Positions 36,911-51,400 of a stretch of 64,000 nt of DNA are shown piece after piece; the stretch's first letter is position 1, and each line of letters begins with the position of its first letter. The notes under the pieces were generated by a model that saw only the letters and a list, made by a program, of their open reading frames with translations, had not been told where the DNA came from and ran no database searches. Made by a program: the position numbers and the translations under genes. The DNA lies in the NCBI RefSeq assembly GCF_963576615.1, contig NC_088717.1, positions 34,944,523 to 35,008,522 on the forward strand, read 5' to 3'. Source of the DNA: Watersipora subatra. Lineage: Eukaryota; Bryozoa; Gymnolaemata; Cheilostomatida; Watersiporidae.

Positions 36911-37594
36911 CTATTAGTTATTACACCTTACAATCTCTCATGGCACTCGAGCCTGGCACAATAACCATAATGGCTGTATGTGGATCACACAACTGTTGTG
37001 CCATAAGTTTTGTTGCTTACCACAAAGGTGGTCAATGAAGTAGCTTTGCCCCATAGAACTCAGATTTGAGTTTAGTTTATTAGATGATAGTCGTCGTATG
37101 TCTACATAATAGTGTGGAGGATACTGGCCAACATTCAGCTTGGCCAAAGACACAGCAGTGGCACACATGGCTAGCAAGGAGACAGCTCAGCTTCATTGGG
37201 TCAAAACAGAAATGGCTCGGCCTTACAAGATTCAGGAGAAACTGGCCTGAGTGAGAGCATGACCTACCTGGAAGCCAATACTGGAAGGCACAGCCATCTC
37301 CCCTATTTCCCATACATCGGCTGTAACAATATCTTTATAAAAAAATTATTATTCTAAACCCAAACAAAATAGCTGCTCCCAAGCGGAGAAGTAAAGGGTT
37401 TTTGCAGATCCTTTACAATGAATGGCTATGGAGCTTTATATATAGCGTTGCTAAATTCTTTCTTATGTTGTATGCTTAAAAGAACTTTTATGAAAGCATA
37501 CGAAGACGTATCGGAAAGCAGGAGAAATATTAGTGTAGTGCAGAATGAGAGAATAGTCCCAAAAAGCAACAATAAATGTACAAATACGAATGCG
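36911..37594. other. Unassigned sequence
   Basis: Includes a moderately G+C-rich part (36940-37320) without open frames that look real; possibly an old repeat. Nothing else seen before the GA-rich tract. Confidence 0.4.
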
Positions 37595-37685
37595 CAGAGA
37601 AAGTGAGGTAAAGAAAGGAAGAGAGAGAAGGAGAGGGACAGAGAGGGACAGAGAGGGAAAAAGAGAGAAAGAGAGGGAGAGAGGA

Positions 37686-37718
<33 letters not shown>

Positions 37719-37862
37719 GGGAGAGAGAGGGAGAGAGAGGGAGAGAGAGGGAGAGAGAGGGAGAGAGAGAGGGAGAGAGGGAGAGAGGGAGAGAGAGAGA
37801 GAGGGAGTGGGAGTGGGAAAGGGAGAGGGAGAGGGAGAGGGAGAGGGAGAGAGAGAGAGAAA
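37595..37862. repeat. GA-rich microsatellite
   Basis: GAGAGAGGGAGA repeats, almost pure purine on the plus strand over about 265 bases. Could form triplex (H-DNA). Confidence 0.93.
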
Positions 37863-39119
37863 ATAACTAGGAGCTTGAAAAAGCAAAATATGTGAGAAAT
37901 TAGTGAGGAAATAGTGAATAAGAGTTTTAAAAAAAAAGAGTGAAGGAGAAAAAAGGAGGCAGGAAAGATTGGAAGTAGGAGGGAAAACACAGAATTAAGT
38001 AGTCAAATTAGCAAGATACAGTAAGTAGCTCTGTTGGTTGGTTGATTGGTTGACTAGATCCTTCCTTGACTAGCTTCTACAGTCCTTATCCATTTGAAGT
38101 CTACAGCGTATATTAATATCACCACTCCGTGGTTTGAGCTTTAGTCAGTCATTAGTCAACAAAGTCTCCAGGCAGCAAGAATAAGTTGGAGGTAGGAGTT
38201 AGAAGCTGTTTCCTTAAGTTAATATGGTATATGTACATTCATTTGGGGGGAGACTGGGTTCCTCCTGAAACTGCCTCAAAATAAAATGGTTGCCCTTCAC
38301 TGTGTAGTTATGCTGCCTCTGTCACAGCCCTTCACTGTGTAGTTATGCTGCCTCTGTCACAATAAATGAAATCTTTAAAATTTTTACTTTGATGTAACCT
38401 TAACAGCTATAGGACACTATGCTTCATTACTATAAATTAGACATGCAAAATGTGCTATGGCAGCCGTATCTAGATATATCCAAATATGTGTAAAAAACAG
38501 ATGGCTTCACATGTCTCCAATGTTAGCATACACAAACTATATAAACAGGCTTGCTATTATTTGTATAAGCCTCATGTGCATTGTTTTTATAGGTGGTTCG
38601 CAAGTGATTAGAAGCTGGTGGGAAGAGATCGACTGCAATGTTACGAAGAGTTTTGTGTTGACAGCTATTTAGTTCTTCTAACTTAGTAGTTTTATACTCT
38701 TAACTAGAGTATGCACTAAAAAATGCAACAACAAATAATGCAGAATTTGTACATATGAACACCCAATTTGGCATATACACAACGCATACCCGAATACATA
38801 GCATGTCATGAGAGTTGAACAAAATAGACATGGAGAACGATATAATAATTGTGGGCAAGCCGTTGAGCAACATAACTCAGAATATGTATATTATAAACTA
38901 CGTGTACATGTACCACCTAAATAGTTATTGATAAAATATTGTTGAGAACCACTAAATGTTTTGAGATGTAAAACATGAGGAGATAACTCAAAATCATGCA
39001 CAGGCTTCATTTCAATGTGAGGTGAATACTATGCACTAAATAGCTATGAAGCTGCATGTTTTAGGGATTGCTCATCTGCAATTAATTTATAGATCGCGAA
39101 TGATCGGCTCATCTTAGCA
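37863..39119. other. Upstream intergenic region of SUCLA2
   Basis: AT-rich, no supported gene. Contains only the small duplication at 38287. Confidence 0.5.
38287..38362. repeat. 38-bp tandem duplication
   Basis: CCCTTCACTGTGTAGTTATG plus CTGCCTCTGTCACA occurs twice in a row. Confidence 0.85.
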
Positions 39120-39387
39120 ATTGAGTTGTTGTCTGACAACTCCGTATCTTGAAAGCAAGCATGCACCCCGGTAATATAACAAGGGTTGTTCACTCTCCGT
39201 TTTGGTAGCGACTAATCATCAAAGAAACAAACACGTTGATTTGAGGGTCGCTTAGTAAGCCCTTCTTCAATAGCGAAGATCGAAGGTGGAAAGACCGGCT
39301 AATCGTTTCCGGCGGCTAGGCTGGATACTAAGCAATTCTGCTCTATTCCTATCGCGACAGCAGCCTAAACCTAACGGCTAATTGGTT
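39120..39387 (+). promoter_or_regulatory. Probable SUCLA2 promoter and 5' UTR
   Basis: The 270 bases before the start codon are richer in G+C and CpG than their surroundings (for example TTTCCGGCGGCTAGGC near 39310). An inverted CCAAT (ATTGG) lies directly before the ATG. No TATA box is placed well. The transcription start is not visible. Confidence 0.4.
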
Positions 39388-39456
39388 ATGGCTGTAAACA
39401 TGTTTCGTTCAGGATGCATTGCTGCAAAACATGTACTAAAATGTCAGAAAAATTGG
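39388..39456 (+). CDS. SUCLA2: SUCLA2 exon 1: start codon and mitochondrial presequence
   Basis: ATG begins MAVNMFRSG, much like the vertebrate start MAASMF. It runs 23 codons to TGG followed by the donor GTGGGT, the same donor type as exon 9. The peptide has one Arg, four Lys and one His and no acidic residue, as expected of a matrix-targeting helix. It is phase 0 and joins exon 2 at GTG CCT ACC. A second in-frame ATG lies at codon 5. Confidence 0.85.
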
Positions 39457-42400
39457 GTGGGTTTCCTAAATACATTATTGCCGGTGGTTTAGTGTAATTG
39501 CATTCTTTCACAATATACGTTTCCTTTTCAGTTTGTTCGCACTAACCTGTGAAATATCGTTAATTATTTTGATAGAAGGTCAATTTTCAGTGTGTTTAAA
39601 AATTTGAAGTTGTTATGATGTTTGCAAGCTTTTAGTTTCTTCCTTTTCTGTTTAATTTGCATTTGATTGTAGATATTTGTTGCAAATTTGCGTAGGTGTC
39701 CAAAATAAACGTTTTTTTAGTAGTTTACATTTATTGTACTGTTTACGTTAATCTTTAAATCTTACTACTTAATTTGTCTACATATTTTAATGTTTTTGAT
39801 CGCTGGTTCAAGTGTATCTATGATGAAATGCAATCATTCACGGTTTTGTGCGCTTTCTAAATAATATGAAAGTTATCTGTAAACGGTACGGCTTTGTAAT
39901 AGAGGAAGCTTTTTTACAGGTGCCTACCCAGACGAGAAATCTTTCTATTCATGAATGTGACAGCATGGGTCTCCTAAAGTCTGCTGGAATAGCTGTGCCA
40001 GAGTTCAGAGTTGCTGTCAACAAACAAGAAACTATTGCCGCTGCTAACTCTTTGGGAGGTTTGTTCCACTTACTTTTTTGGTGTATATGCCTACTAACAA
40101 GTTGTGTTTATTTTGTGCCGGTATAGCGCATGTAGATGTCGAAGGAAAATGCAGTTAGGTCTCGGGTTTTTCCATCTGTAATGAAAAATTTCTGCAATTA
40201 TTTGACCATACAGTCGAAGTAGTTTCAGCATTCGGCATTTTATCAGTAAATAAAGCAGTTAATAAAAATATTATTAATACAATGTATGTGTAAACTAAGC
40301 TCATGTAACATTTACCTTGCCTAAGTTAGTTAAGTTATGCAAGACTTCTCTATCACCACCCCTTTACCTTCGAACCTACGCAAAGCTAAACTTGAATTTT
40401 TACCCATGTGCCTTCCGAGTAAAGTATCAATAAAAGCCTCTTTTAATGGATTATCACTTTATTTTTCTAGATGTTTATATGAAGCTTTTTATTTTAGCTT
40501 TAGCTTTTTACAATGATTTGTCTAATGCGTTAGTTTTAATACTATATACATAATTACTCTGCTGCTATAAAGATTCATCATATTTATACTAGGTGGTGAA
40601 CCAAGTTGAACCAATTATGTCGTATTCTCATTGAAATATCTGCTCATGCATAAATGAGTTTTAATGTAATGAAGCACATCATGACGCGAGGTAACTTTGT
40701 ATTGTACATGTTGATTGTAATGAGTTTTCAAAGCTCTAAGAAAAGGCAGCAGAGCTATTTTTGCGTCAGTGCACTCATTTGTTTTCCTTACTTGATATGT
40801 TGGGGATATGCACATAGTTGGGGATATGCACATAGTTGGGGGTATGTACATATTTGGGGATATGCACATATTTGGGGATATGCACATAGTTGGGGATATG
40901 CACATATTTGGGGATATGCACATATTTGGGGATATGCACATAGTTGGGGATATGCACATATTTGGGGATATGCACATAGTTGGGGATATGCACATAGTTG
41001 GGGATATGCACATAGTTGGGGATATGCACATAGTTGGGGATATGCACATATTTGGGATAGTTGGAGATATGCACATATTTTTGAAAGTTATTTTACAAAC
41101 AGATCAGCCCTTTCTGGAGAGGTGCAAAAAAAGGTATGCGGTTCCCTTTTGCAGCAAGATGGAAAGCCACTTCTTACAATAGTACCAGCTTTTCTAGAGT
41201 TATCTCCCATAGTCTGCCATTGCATAGGCGTTTAACAGCTCTAGCCAAGCTGCAACTTTTTGTTATAATTATTGAAAAAGAAAACTTGAGTGCTGCATGA
41301 GCGTCTTTTTTTTCCGGTTATTACGCTAAAAGTACAATTTTCTGTCAGGTTCTGCCATCTGAATCTGAACATTATAGAGACAAGTTCCCCAAAGAGGTGC
41401 ATAAAAGCTAACAGGTTCCATCTGATGGATAACAGCAATGTATTGCTTGTTCATAACTTGCTGTAACCAACAGGAAGAATCTTTGTTAGTGGAATCATGG
41501 ATGCGCACTCAGTTTTGACATTGTTGATTAAGGTGTGTTTCACCATCCATATAGCACAATTCACCTTTAGGCAAGTATTTTAATTTTTTCTGCTAGTTTC
41601 TAAAACTATTTAAAAAAAATTCCTATCCGGTTTTAACTGTGATGTAGTGAATTCACGAGTTGCTAAAATCAGTTTGATTGCTTTACTCCTCTGGTTTCAC
41701 TTGGTACCATCTCACCTAAGTTTCACCTGTACGATTATACATTTACTATGTACACCATCTGACTGACAGAGAAGACAGGCAACAAAGATGTGGTCGTGAA
41801 AGCTCAGGTGCTTGCTGGAGGAAGGGGGAAGGGTCATTTCACGAGCGGCCTCAAGGGAGGAGTCAAGCTAGTTTATTCGTAAGTATGTCCTGCTGAAACT
41901 GGTGATTCTAGCAAATACCTTGGTCAGTCCACATGTCATTCATCTACCATTCATCTCGTTGTTTACAACGATAGCTATGTATTCTTTAGCTACTACAGTT
42001 GTGCGAGGCTATAATAACATCACACCTGTACGCTCACCAATTATTCGACCTTTCCTGTAGTAATCATTGCTTCTTTAGAACTATACGTAGATGGTTAGTT
42101 GGAGTGTATGTTTTGCATGTCAGTATGTAAAGGTAGTAAGAGCAACTGTGGCATCGGGGTCGGGGTTCAATTCCCAAAAAGGGCCACTGGTGTTGACAGG
42201 AATTCCATCCAACTTTGAATAGCTCTCTGCAACCGAGTGGGTCTCCAGTCATTGAGGATTTCTTGCTACTGGACTCAGACGTGTCCAGCCAAGATCACAG
42301 AGCCATTGTTTGTGTAACAATCCTATTAAAACATGTACAGTCTCTCCTAAACAGATATCATACCCAATCTTAGAGAGATTGTTCACACATACTTGTACTA

Positions 42401-45400
42401 AGATAGTTTTAGGGAACTCGGAATGCTATTGTTCATCTGTTGCCATGAGCCCACTTGTCGCTACTACATTTGTTTGCAGTAAAAGTTTCAGAGACTATTA
42501 TTTTGGAGTTGTCCACTCTTACACACATTTATATGCACTAGTACAAATGATCAAATATTTACTAAGCATTAATAATTGCATCAGGTAATGCAGTTGGTTA
42601 ACTTGTGTATCTTAGCTGTTTCTTTGTTTCATATTGGGTGAATATAATTATTTCATATGATTATTATTGTTTTAATATTCACAAGCCATTTCTAAGATGC
42701 TCTTATGTTCTAGACCATTGGTGGCTCCTTTGTGGCCTTTTTACGCCGCTAGATGCAAAATAAAATTCAGCATTAGTTTTCGACAAGTTCTTGAACAAAT
42801 TATATTTCAAATAAAGAATTTTCGATGTTTCTTCTTTAAAGCCGAAAGAAAACTTCAGAACTGAAACATGACTGTGATAAGGCTAGCAAGCCGGACAGAA
42901 GAGGCTCACTTGTTGAACGACACTCTCTTTTTCTGTTTATATTTGTATGAATCATAATTAACCGCCTTCAGTCCTTTTGACTTGCCCTTGATTGGAACAC
43001 CCATGGTATACAAGTACCCATGTTTACCCATGTAAACAAGAATTTTCATTATGGTTTATGAAATTCTGATTGTATTTTCGGTTTTTCTTAGTGCAGTAAA
43101 CTTTTTTGTGTGTTCAGAGAGAGGAAGTACATGCATTAAAGCTACTTCTAGACTTTAGTTTACATAAAATTTCCGTGGAAACGAGGTTGCAGCTCGAGTT
43201 GCTACAGATACAACAATGTATTCTTTAGCTTATCCTACTTAAAGTATTACCTAGCCTTTTCGTGTACAGATTTTATAGTAACATATTGCAGACATGCGTA
43301 AAAGATTTTCTAATTTTTGAATAAGCTACCATTATTGACTTCAGTTGCATGCAAAATTGTTTCGGATTTCAAACTATACTCTTTTTACACTGCATTCTAG
43401 AATGAACTGTGGTTGAAAAGTACTATTTGAAATAACGAAAGGTTTAATATGTTATTTGTTATTGAAATGTTCAGAAAATTTCTTGGCAACTCAGCTACAT
43501 CTTCACAATATGCATATACATGTTTAGTTAAAGAATACAAAAGGTCAAATGTTGACAGACTTCGATTCGTATAATGTTTAAACATTCTTGTAGGTGCACA
43601 TACCTTAAAGATCGTTGATTACCAGGTAGTTAATCCATTGCTATAAGGCTATCAAGCTGTTTTATCTGTTTGTAATCAGGGCAGAGGAGGCTGGTGAGAT
43701 GGCAGAACAGATGCTTGGCCACAAACTCATCACCAAACAGACCGGAGAGGCTGGTCGAATTTGTAACAAGGTATATAGCGCAGCCGATTAAGTGTTTGAA
43801 TGAGTCGTTATAAATGGAAATTTGATGCTCCGTCCTTGAGTCACTGAATCGACTTTTGATAATCATTTCATCGTCTTGTTCATTAAAGATGAACTTGCAC
43901 AGAATTTTGGCAGATTTTATCGGAAAGTATCGGTATTTTTTCTATCATTTGCGATTTTGTTTGATGTTTTAGGGGATCAAAAAGATTAGAATTGACAAAA
44001 CTTGATTGTTGTTAAAACACTCAGATCAAGCGAAAGTGTGATTATGACATCTATAGTAGCAAGGAGACCGACAGAATAGACACACGTAATGCTGCAACTT
44101 GAACGTAATAGCCGATATCAGCTATAGCAATTAGTGATGTCATTTTGCCCAATTTTTTCTTCTGAGCATTTTAAATGCAGTCAGGTTTTGTCTATTTTAA
44201 TCTTGAAACATGCTTGTAGTCACATCAACTAAAGCATCAAAAACAATGGCAAACAATCGAAAATACCGATACTTTTTGATAAAATTTACTAAAATTCAGC
44301 GCAAGTTCATTTTCAAGCGAGTAAAATTGTTTTCATTTCAAGCTATTTAATGGACAGGTTTTTAAACAATGTAGTCTAGCAGCTCAGGTGTGTGAATCTC
44401 ACCAAACACCCCTACATATCCCTGCTCTTCCAAAGCTGTTTCCCAAATGTGTAGGTAAATATTAGCAGCGTAAATGAATGGGAATTTTTATTCCACTTTG
44501 TGTTCGAATAGAGAATTCACTGCCCTGTTAGGATGAGATGCTGAAAAATCTTTCTTTGGAATTTCTCTTTGTTTGTGCGTATTGATGAATTGGATTTAAT
44601 CGTATTTTTTCTCGATTTTTAACATATTTGTAATATGAACAACCAGCTTCTTGGTAAAGCTTATAGTATGGTGCTGAATAAAGAGGAAACAGACTTGTGT
44701 TGAACTGTGTTACAAGCAACATGCAATTTAGTAATAGTCAAGGTACTGTTAGTAATAGTCAGGGTGGTGTTAGTAATAGTCAGGGTACTGTTAGTAATAG
44801 TCAGGGTGATGTTAGTAATAGTCAGGGTGGTGTTAGTAATAGTCAGGGTACTGTTAGTAATAGTCAGGGTGGTGTTAGTAATAGTCAGGGTGCTGTTAGT
44901 AATAGTCAGGGTGTTGTTAGTAATAGTCAGGGTACTGTCAGGGTGGTGTTAGTAATAGTCAGGGTGGTGTCAGTAATAGTCAAGGCGGTGTTAGTAATAG
45001 TCAGGGTGGTGTTAGTAATAGTCAGGGTGTTGTTAGTAATAGTCAGAGTACTGTCAGGGTGGTGTTAGTAATAGTCAGAGTACTGTCAGGGTGGTGTTAG
45101 TAATAGTCAGGGTGGTATTAGTAATAGTCAGGGTGGTATTAGTAATAGTCAGGGTGTTGTTAGTAATAGTCAGAGTACTGTCAGGGTGGTGTTAGTAATA
45201 GTCAGGGTGGTATTAGTAATAGTCAGGGTGTTGTTAGTAATAGTCAGGGTGGTGTTAGTAATAGTCAGGGTGCTGTTAGTAATAGTCAGGGTGGTGTTAG
45301 TAATAGTCAGGGTGTTGTTGGGAATAGTCAGGGTACTGTTAGTAATAGTCAGGGTACTGTCAGGCATGTCTATCAATTTTTCATATATAAACTAACTTAA

Positions 45401-48400
45401 TACATATTAATCCGTCCCCACCCTCAGAAAACACTACCTAAACATGATATTACGATGGAAAAACTTTTTTTAATGTTCTAACTACGTACGCACACAAAGT
45501 AACAAATACATATCTAGGTGTTATGATCTACAAGGAAATGCAACATCGTGTACGGCATTTTTGGAGTTCTTAACTTCGAGACAGGCGTAGCAGGTAACGA
45601 CGGTGTGAGAGACTTCACGGCAACACGTTTGGTATGCTACACTTTTGTGATTCTATGTAACATAAACTTTAGCTTAAAAACCTAACTTAAAAAGTTATCT
45701 TAAATGGATTTACCTTACTAAACAAACAACCAAAAACAAGTTTTAATCATACGCTAAACTTAATTTTAATTTTGTCTTCCTTTTAATTTTTCTTATCATT
45801 TTCTTCCGTTTTAGTGATTTTTGCCTCGCTTTCGCTATCACTTTTAGCCTGCCTTTTCAAAACTTTCAAACTGATTTGACACAAAAATTGAGCGATACTG
45901 TTCTTGTAAGGGGTCTCTCACGTACTCAACCACCTAGCGGCCGCATCGAGAGCTATTTCGTACGCTCATATCTCAAATTTGTCTCGCCTTTCAACGCAAA
46001 AACCTCTTTGACATTTGCTCGTATCGGAAATTCCTCGTCTGTCGAGATATGACAGTATTTGGTGACTGATATAATAAACATGCATAGTACAGCTGGCTGT
46101 TGTACTATTTCTATCTCATTGGTGTACAGAGAGCAGCAGCTTCTTAAGACACTTTTATTCAAGCCCTCATCTTTCAGGTTATGGTTGCTGAGAGAAAGTA
46201 TGTAAGGAGGGAGTTTTATTTTGCCATCGCCTTGGACCGAAAGCATGCTGGTCCAGTACTCATCGCCAGCGCCCAGGGAGGTATGTGTTCACTGTAGGTA
46301 GGATAAGGCAACTCTCAAATACTCGCTCAAAATGTATCTATCAGTATCTTGATGTACTCAAATCATCCCCATGTACCCACAAAGTTATTCAATATGTCAA
46401 ATGTATCAAGTTGTTGCTCCTGTTTAGTTAGGCAACGCAATACCAGATAGCGATTTTTTGAACCACGAAAGCATTCGTCGACCAGTTACTAAATTAAAAT
46501 GAAATTTTGGATTTGAGCGTGGTACTTATAGTCTTGTACTTATAATTCAAGTTAAAAAATCAACAGGGCATAATACTTACATGCTTCTGTATGTGACTAC
46601 TCTTCATGGCATACTGCGCTACTACATACCTATCGGTAAGTCTGGTGATTATAGGCTTACCGTTGTGATTGTAATTGTGGGACCACATGGTGGTTTTGGG
46701 GTCCGTTGTCATTTATGGCTTAAACTCTCCTCGTTATCTCAGACTGCACATACTATATGTCAGGGTGGCCTAGCGGCAGCATCTTTGACTGTCAACTATG
46801 AGGTTAAAAGTGAAATGGCTACCTGTCTCTGTCAGACTGGACGTGTTGCGAAATGCATCCCTTCAGGTTAATCTGACAGTTCCAGAAGTGGTAGATACTG
46901 AGAACTGGGTCACCTCTACTCTACCATACTGCTCAACCCAAGCATGCATCGCTAAGATGCAAGTCATTATTGATTTTGACGGACAGTCAGAAAAATATAC
47001 ATACTATATATATATATATATATCTATTTGAGTAGCAACTTTTGTAGACACTCTGTCTGCTACCATGTGTATTCTCAAGAAATGTAATCTATTTATTGTG
47101 CACCCATTTTATCCCATGCCATGATTGACACTAAAGCCCGGTTCCCATATACGTCGCAAAGCACCGGCGACACACCGCAGGCTATTAGCGATGAAATGGG
47201 AACGTATGCGCCGGGTACCGCCGGTAGTTGCCGGCGGCATCGCAATAGTTTAGCACTGTTCAAATTTCGCAAACAGCCGCAGGCAAAACCTTCCCGAAAT
47301 GCACTGTTCGGGTAAAGGTCACCATTATAGGAACGGCATGGCGAGCGAACATTTTATTTGATTACGCAATTATGTTTACGATATTATTAACGATTTGGCT
47401 TTTATGTGAACATATCTTGCCGAGCATAGCGTCGCAAGCGTTTTGCTGCGCATGTTACCGCCGGAGTCTCGCAATCGATATGGGAGCCAGGCTTAAGGAA
47501 GGGTTGGACAACTACTTATTAAGATGCTACTAATACTCCCGCGGCCACCGATTTACTCTCATATAGCTAAATCTATAGTATTTTCTAAAACCATTTCAAA
47601 TACAGCCAATTTTTTCCATAAATGTAAACTTAGTTTTTATTAGATTTTGTGTAATAATGTGCAGATACTTCTGTTACACTCTGACCAGACTAAATAAGTG
47701 AGTCAGTAATAATGTGCAGATACCTCTATATTACACTCTGACCAGACTAAATAAGTGAGTCAGTAATAATGTGCAGATACTTCTATGTTACACTCTGACC
47801 AGACTAAATAAGTGAGTCAGTAATAATGTGCAGATACCTCTATGTTACACTCTGACCTGACTAAATAAGTGAGTCAGTAATAATGTGCAGATACTTCTAT
47901 GTTACACTCTGACCAGACTAAATAAGTGAGTCAGTAATAATGTGCAGATACCTCTATGTTACACTCTGACCAGACTAAATAAGTGAGTCAGTAATAATGT
48001 GCAGATATCTCTATGTTACACTCTGACCAGACTAAATAAGCGAGTATCAGTTTATATTGATTAATGTGTTTAGAACATCCTTAGCATTTCATTGATATGT
48101 AAATTGTCATAATTCATCTATTAAATTCTTTACAATCTATTAGTATTTAGCAACGTGTTTATTTTAAGCTGTCCCGTAATTGCCACCAGCACTCTAGTTC
48201 CACCCATTTCTACTCTAAGTTGATTGTCAAAAAGGGCTGAGAGATGTGAGTGACAAATGTTGATTGACTTTCTCCGCGCATTATCATCAGACAATAATCA
48301 TCAAAGAATCATTGTGCTGAGGTCATGTTTAGAAGAATCTAGCCTGTCTTGACAAACTGTTGTTTTTGCGGAGTTGTCCCCCCGTCGAGCAGGCGAGCAA

Positions 48401-51400
48401 CACAACAGCTTGTCACAAGACGTACTGCACCTGATGCATCAGGTGCACTTATAGGGAGTTGTTCTTTTCCATCTATGCGGCTTAGTTACGATGTTATGTC
48501 GGTCGCTCCATTGGCAATCATAACGAATTTCGCGCAAAAATTTATGTAGAAAAAATAAGATTACAACGTTTAATCAGCGACCGGTCTCTGCGGTAAACTC
48601 TAGTAGAACTTGAGAACTTTGGCAACAACAGCGACTAAACATGTCATTATTTGTGCATTCAGTCAGTTTTATTTCTATTTTTGTATCAGTCAGTTTTATT
48701 TGTTCTTATGGATTTTATTTTCAATTTATTTTATTCTTAAGTTCTACTAAAGTTTACAACAGAGACTGGTCTTTGGTTAAACGTTGTACTGTTATTTTTT
48801 TCTACATAAATTTTTGCGCGAAATTCGTTATGATTACCAATGGAGCGACCGCCATAACATCGCAACCAAGCCGCATATATGGAAGAGAACAACTCCCTAT
48901 AAGTGCAGCTGATGCATCAGGTGCAGTACGTCTTGTGACAAGGTGTTGTGTTGCTCGCCCGCTCAACGGGGGGACAACTCCACAAAAGCAACAGTTTGTC
49001 AAGACAAGCTAAGAAAAATCGTGTAATAACCATCTTTACTTATTTTATTAAAGTTGATTTTTATAATACATTTTATTGTTTATATTGATTACATTTAATA
49101 TAATCAATGTAATAGTGATATTACTTTGCTTGTAACAATCAATTGATTATGTGGGTGGTATGATTACCCTAAACAAGACCTCTGTATTTCTCAGCTATTG
49201 CATAGTAAGGTAAACCTTGTAAAAGTTGGTAGACTAAATGCTTGATACTTGACACTAGCATTTGTATGATAGGAAATATTGCCTTTACACAAATACATGT
49301 ACTTGCAAACCTAGCAGCCTTTCTCCTTATGTAGATTAAGTAATGCCTGCAGCTAAAGCATTAGGTAGTGCCTTCAGCTAATACATTAGGTATCGCCTGC
49401 TACTGATGCACTATGTAGTGCTGGCAGGTAAAGCATTAGGTAGTGCCTGCAATTATTGCATTAGGTAGTGCCTGCAGCTATTGCATTAGGTAGTGTCTGC
49501 AACTAATACATTAGGTAATGGCTGCAGCTAATACGTTAGGTAGTGCCTGCCGCGAATGCATTTGTTAGTGCCTTCAGCGAATATACTATACTTAAGGTAG
49601 AGCCTGCTGCTAGTGCATCATACACTAGGTATTGCCTTCAGTTAGCGCATTATGCGTATCAATTTATCAAGTAGAGGGTACAATGTATAATCTTAGTTCA
49701 TAATAGGGTATTAATAATACCCTAATTATTAATAGGGTTTAATTTACTTGAGCTGTGCATCTGTTTGTAATTATTTTGTGGCTATCATGTAGCATATTCG
49801 AAATTCTATAAGATGTGAAGAAGTATTTTATGTTTTTTTTTCTACCGAAGTCTCTGCTGATTGAGACTTCAAACGAGTAAGATGAGCTACGATCTTACAT
49901 TGTGTCAGTTATTTTTACCCGTTCTTCGCAAAGAAATAACTAATATGCATGTAGCTATATGCATTAGCTACATGCATTATTTGATGCATTAGCTGTATGT
50001 ATTATTTAATGCACTAGCTGTATTCATTATTTAATGCAATAGTTGCATGCATTATTTCATGCATTAGCTGTATGCACCATTTAATGCACTAGCTGTATGC
50101 ATTATTTAATGCAATAGTCGCATGCATTATTTCATGCATTAGCTGTATGCATTATTTCATGCACTAGCTGTAGGCATTATTTAACGCCATAGTTGCATGC
50201 ATTATTTTATGCATTAGCTGCATGCATTATTTGATGCATTAGCTACATGCATTATTCATGCATTAGCTGTATGCATTATTTAATGCAATATTTGCATGCA
50301 TCATTTGATGCATTAGCTGCATGCATTTACTACTACATTGACCATAAGCATTGCCTAGTGATCTGGTTATATGCAATACCTAATCTATTTGTCATCCTCA
50401 TTACCTAATGTACATAAGACCAAAAGGCTAATCAGACTTATTGGTGTTATTGACCAGGCAAATGTTCCGATGGTTCCTATCATTCCTTCTAACAACTTCT
50501 TTCCTTCATTATTCTCATCATTTTCTTCTGCAGCGATCAGTTTCAGTTGTATTATTGTAGGAAGGTGTTGCTTGTCAGTGAGAAGTGCTCTCTAATAGTA
50601 CTGCAATGTTATCAATTGCAAGTTTGTCACTTGTGTAAAGTTTCTAAATTCTTTTAGAAATCAAAAGCCGATCAATAATATATAATAATCATGTTTTTGA
50701 AAATGCTTACAAATTATTCTTGTTTAATATTGGCCTTTTATCTGTAGGGATGAACATTGAGGATGTGGCAAGGGAAAATCCTGATGCCATCATCACTGAA
50801 CCAGTAGACATATTGGAAGGGCTGACAGATTGTAAGGCCCAACGTGTGGCTGCCGCGTTTGGTTTCCACGATCAATCTCTCGCTCAAGCCGTCGATACCA
50901 TGAAGAAACTCTATGATTTGTTCATAAAGAATGATGCCACCATGTTAGAGATTAATCCAATGGCGGAAGACAGGAAAGGAAATGGTAGGTCAAAGTGTTG
51001 GTCATGCTACATGCTATGAGCATGCATGCCTATCTCACATAGGTCTGATATTTTATGGTTACATCGATGCGGGAATCGCATGGATACAAGTGGATAGCCA
51101 TGGATACAAGTGGATAGCCATGGATACAAGTGGATAGCCATGGATACAAGTGGATAGCCATGGATACAAGTGGATAGCCATGGATACAAGTGGATAGCCA
51201 TGGATACAAGTGGATAGCCATGGATACAGGTGGATAGCCATGGATACAAGTGGATAGCCATGGATACAAGTGGATAGCCATGGATACAAGTGGATAGCCA
51301 TGGATACAAGTGGATAGCCATGGATACAAGTGGATAGCCATGGATACAAGTGGATAGCCATGGATACAAGTGGATAGCCATGGATACAAGTGGATAGCCA

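Noticed and set aside
37463-37990. Ser-Leu-rich and Arg-Glu-rich frames over the GA tract
   Set aside because: Low-complexity artefact of a purine microsatellite.
39848-39919. SUCLA2 start at an ATG upstream of exon 2 (MRFLNNMKV...)
   Set aside because: A strong acceptor TTTTTTACAG lies at 39919, and exon 1 at 39388 gives a better presequence with matching phase.
40615-41235. Repetitive protein frames CISPTM / WGYAHS over the 18-bp array
   Set aside because: The array lies in SUCLA2 intron 2 and its unit length is a multiple of three. No evidence of coding.
44697-45395. Repetitive frames SNSQGGV and VLVIVRV over the 21-bp array
   Set aside because: Same reason: intronic minisatellite open in several frames on both strands.
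46581-47031. Open frames in SUCLA2 intron 5 as an alternative exon
   Set aside because: Sequence looks like a SINE with a TA tail, and the flanking exons already join in frame without it.
48349-49012. Pair of similar small proteins (FCGVVPP...) at 48349-48549 and 48802-49002
   Set aside because: They are mirror copies created by the inverted arms of a palindromic element.
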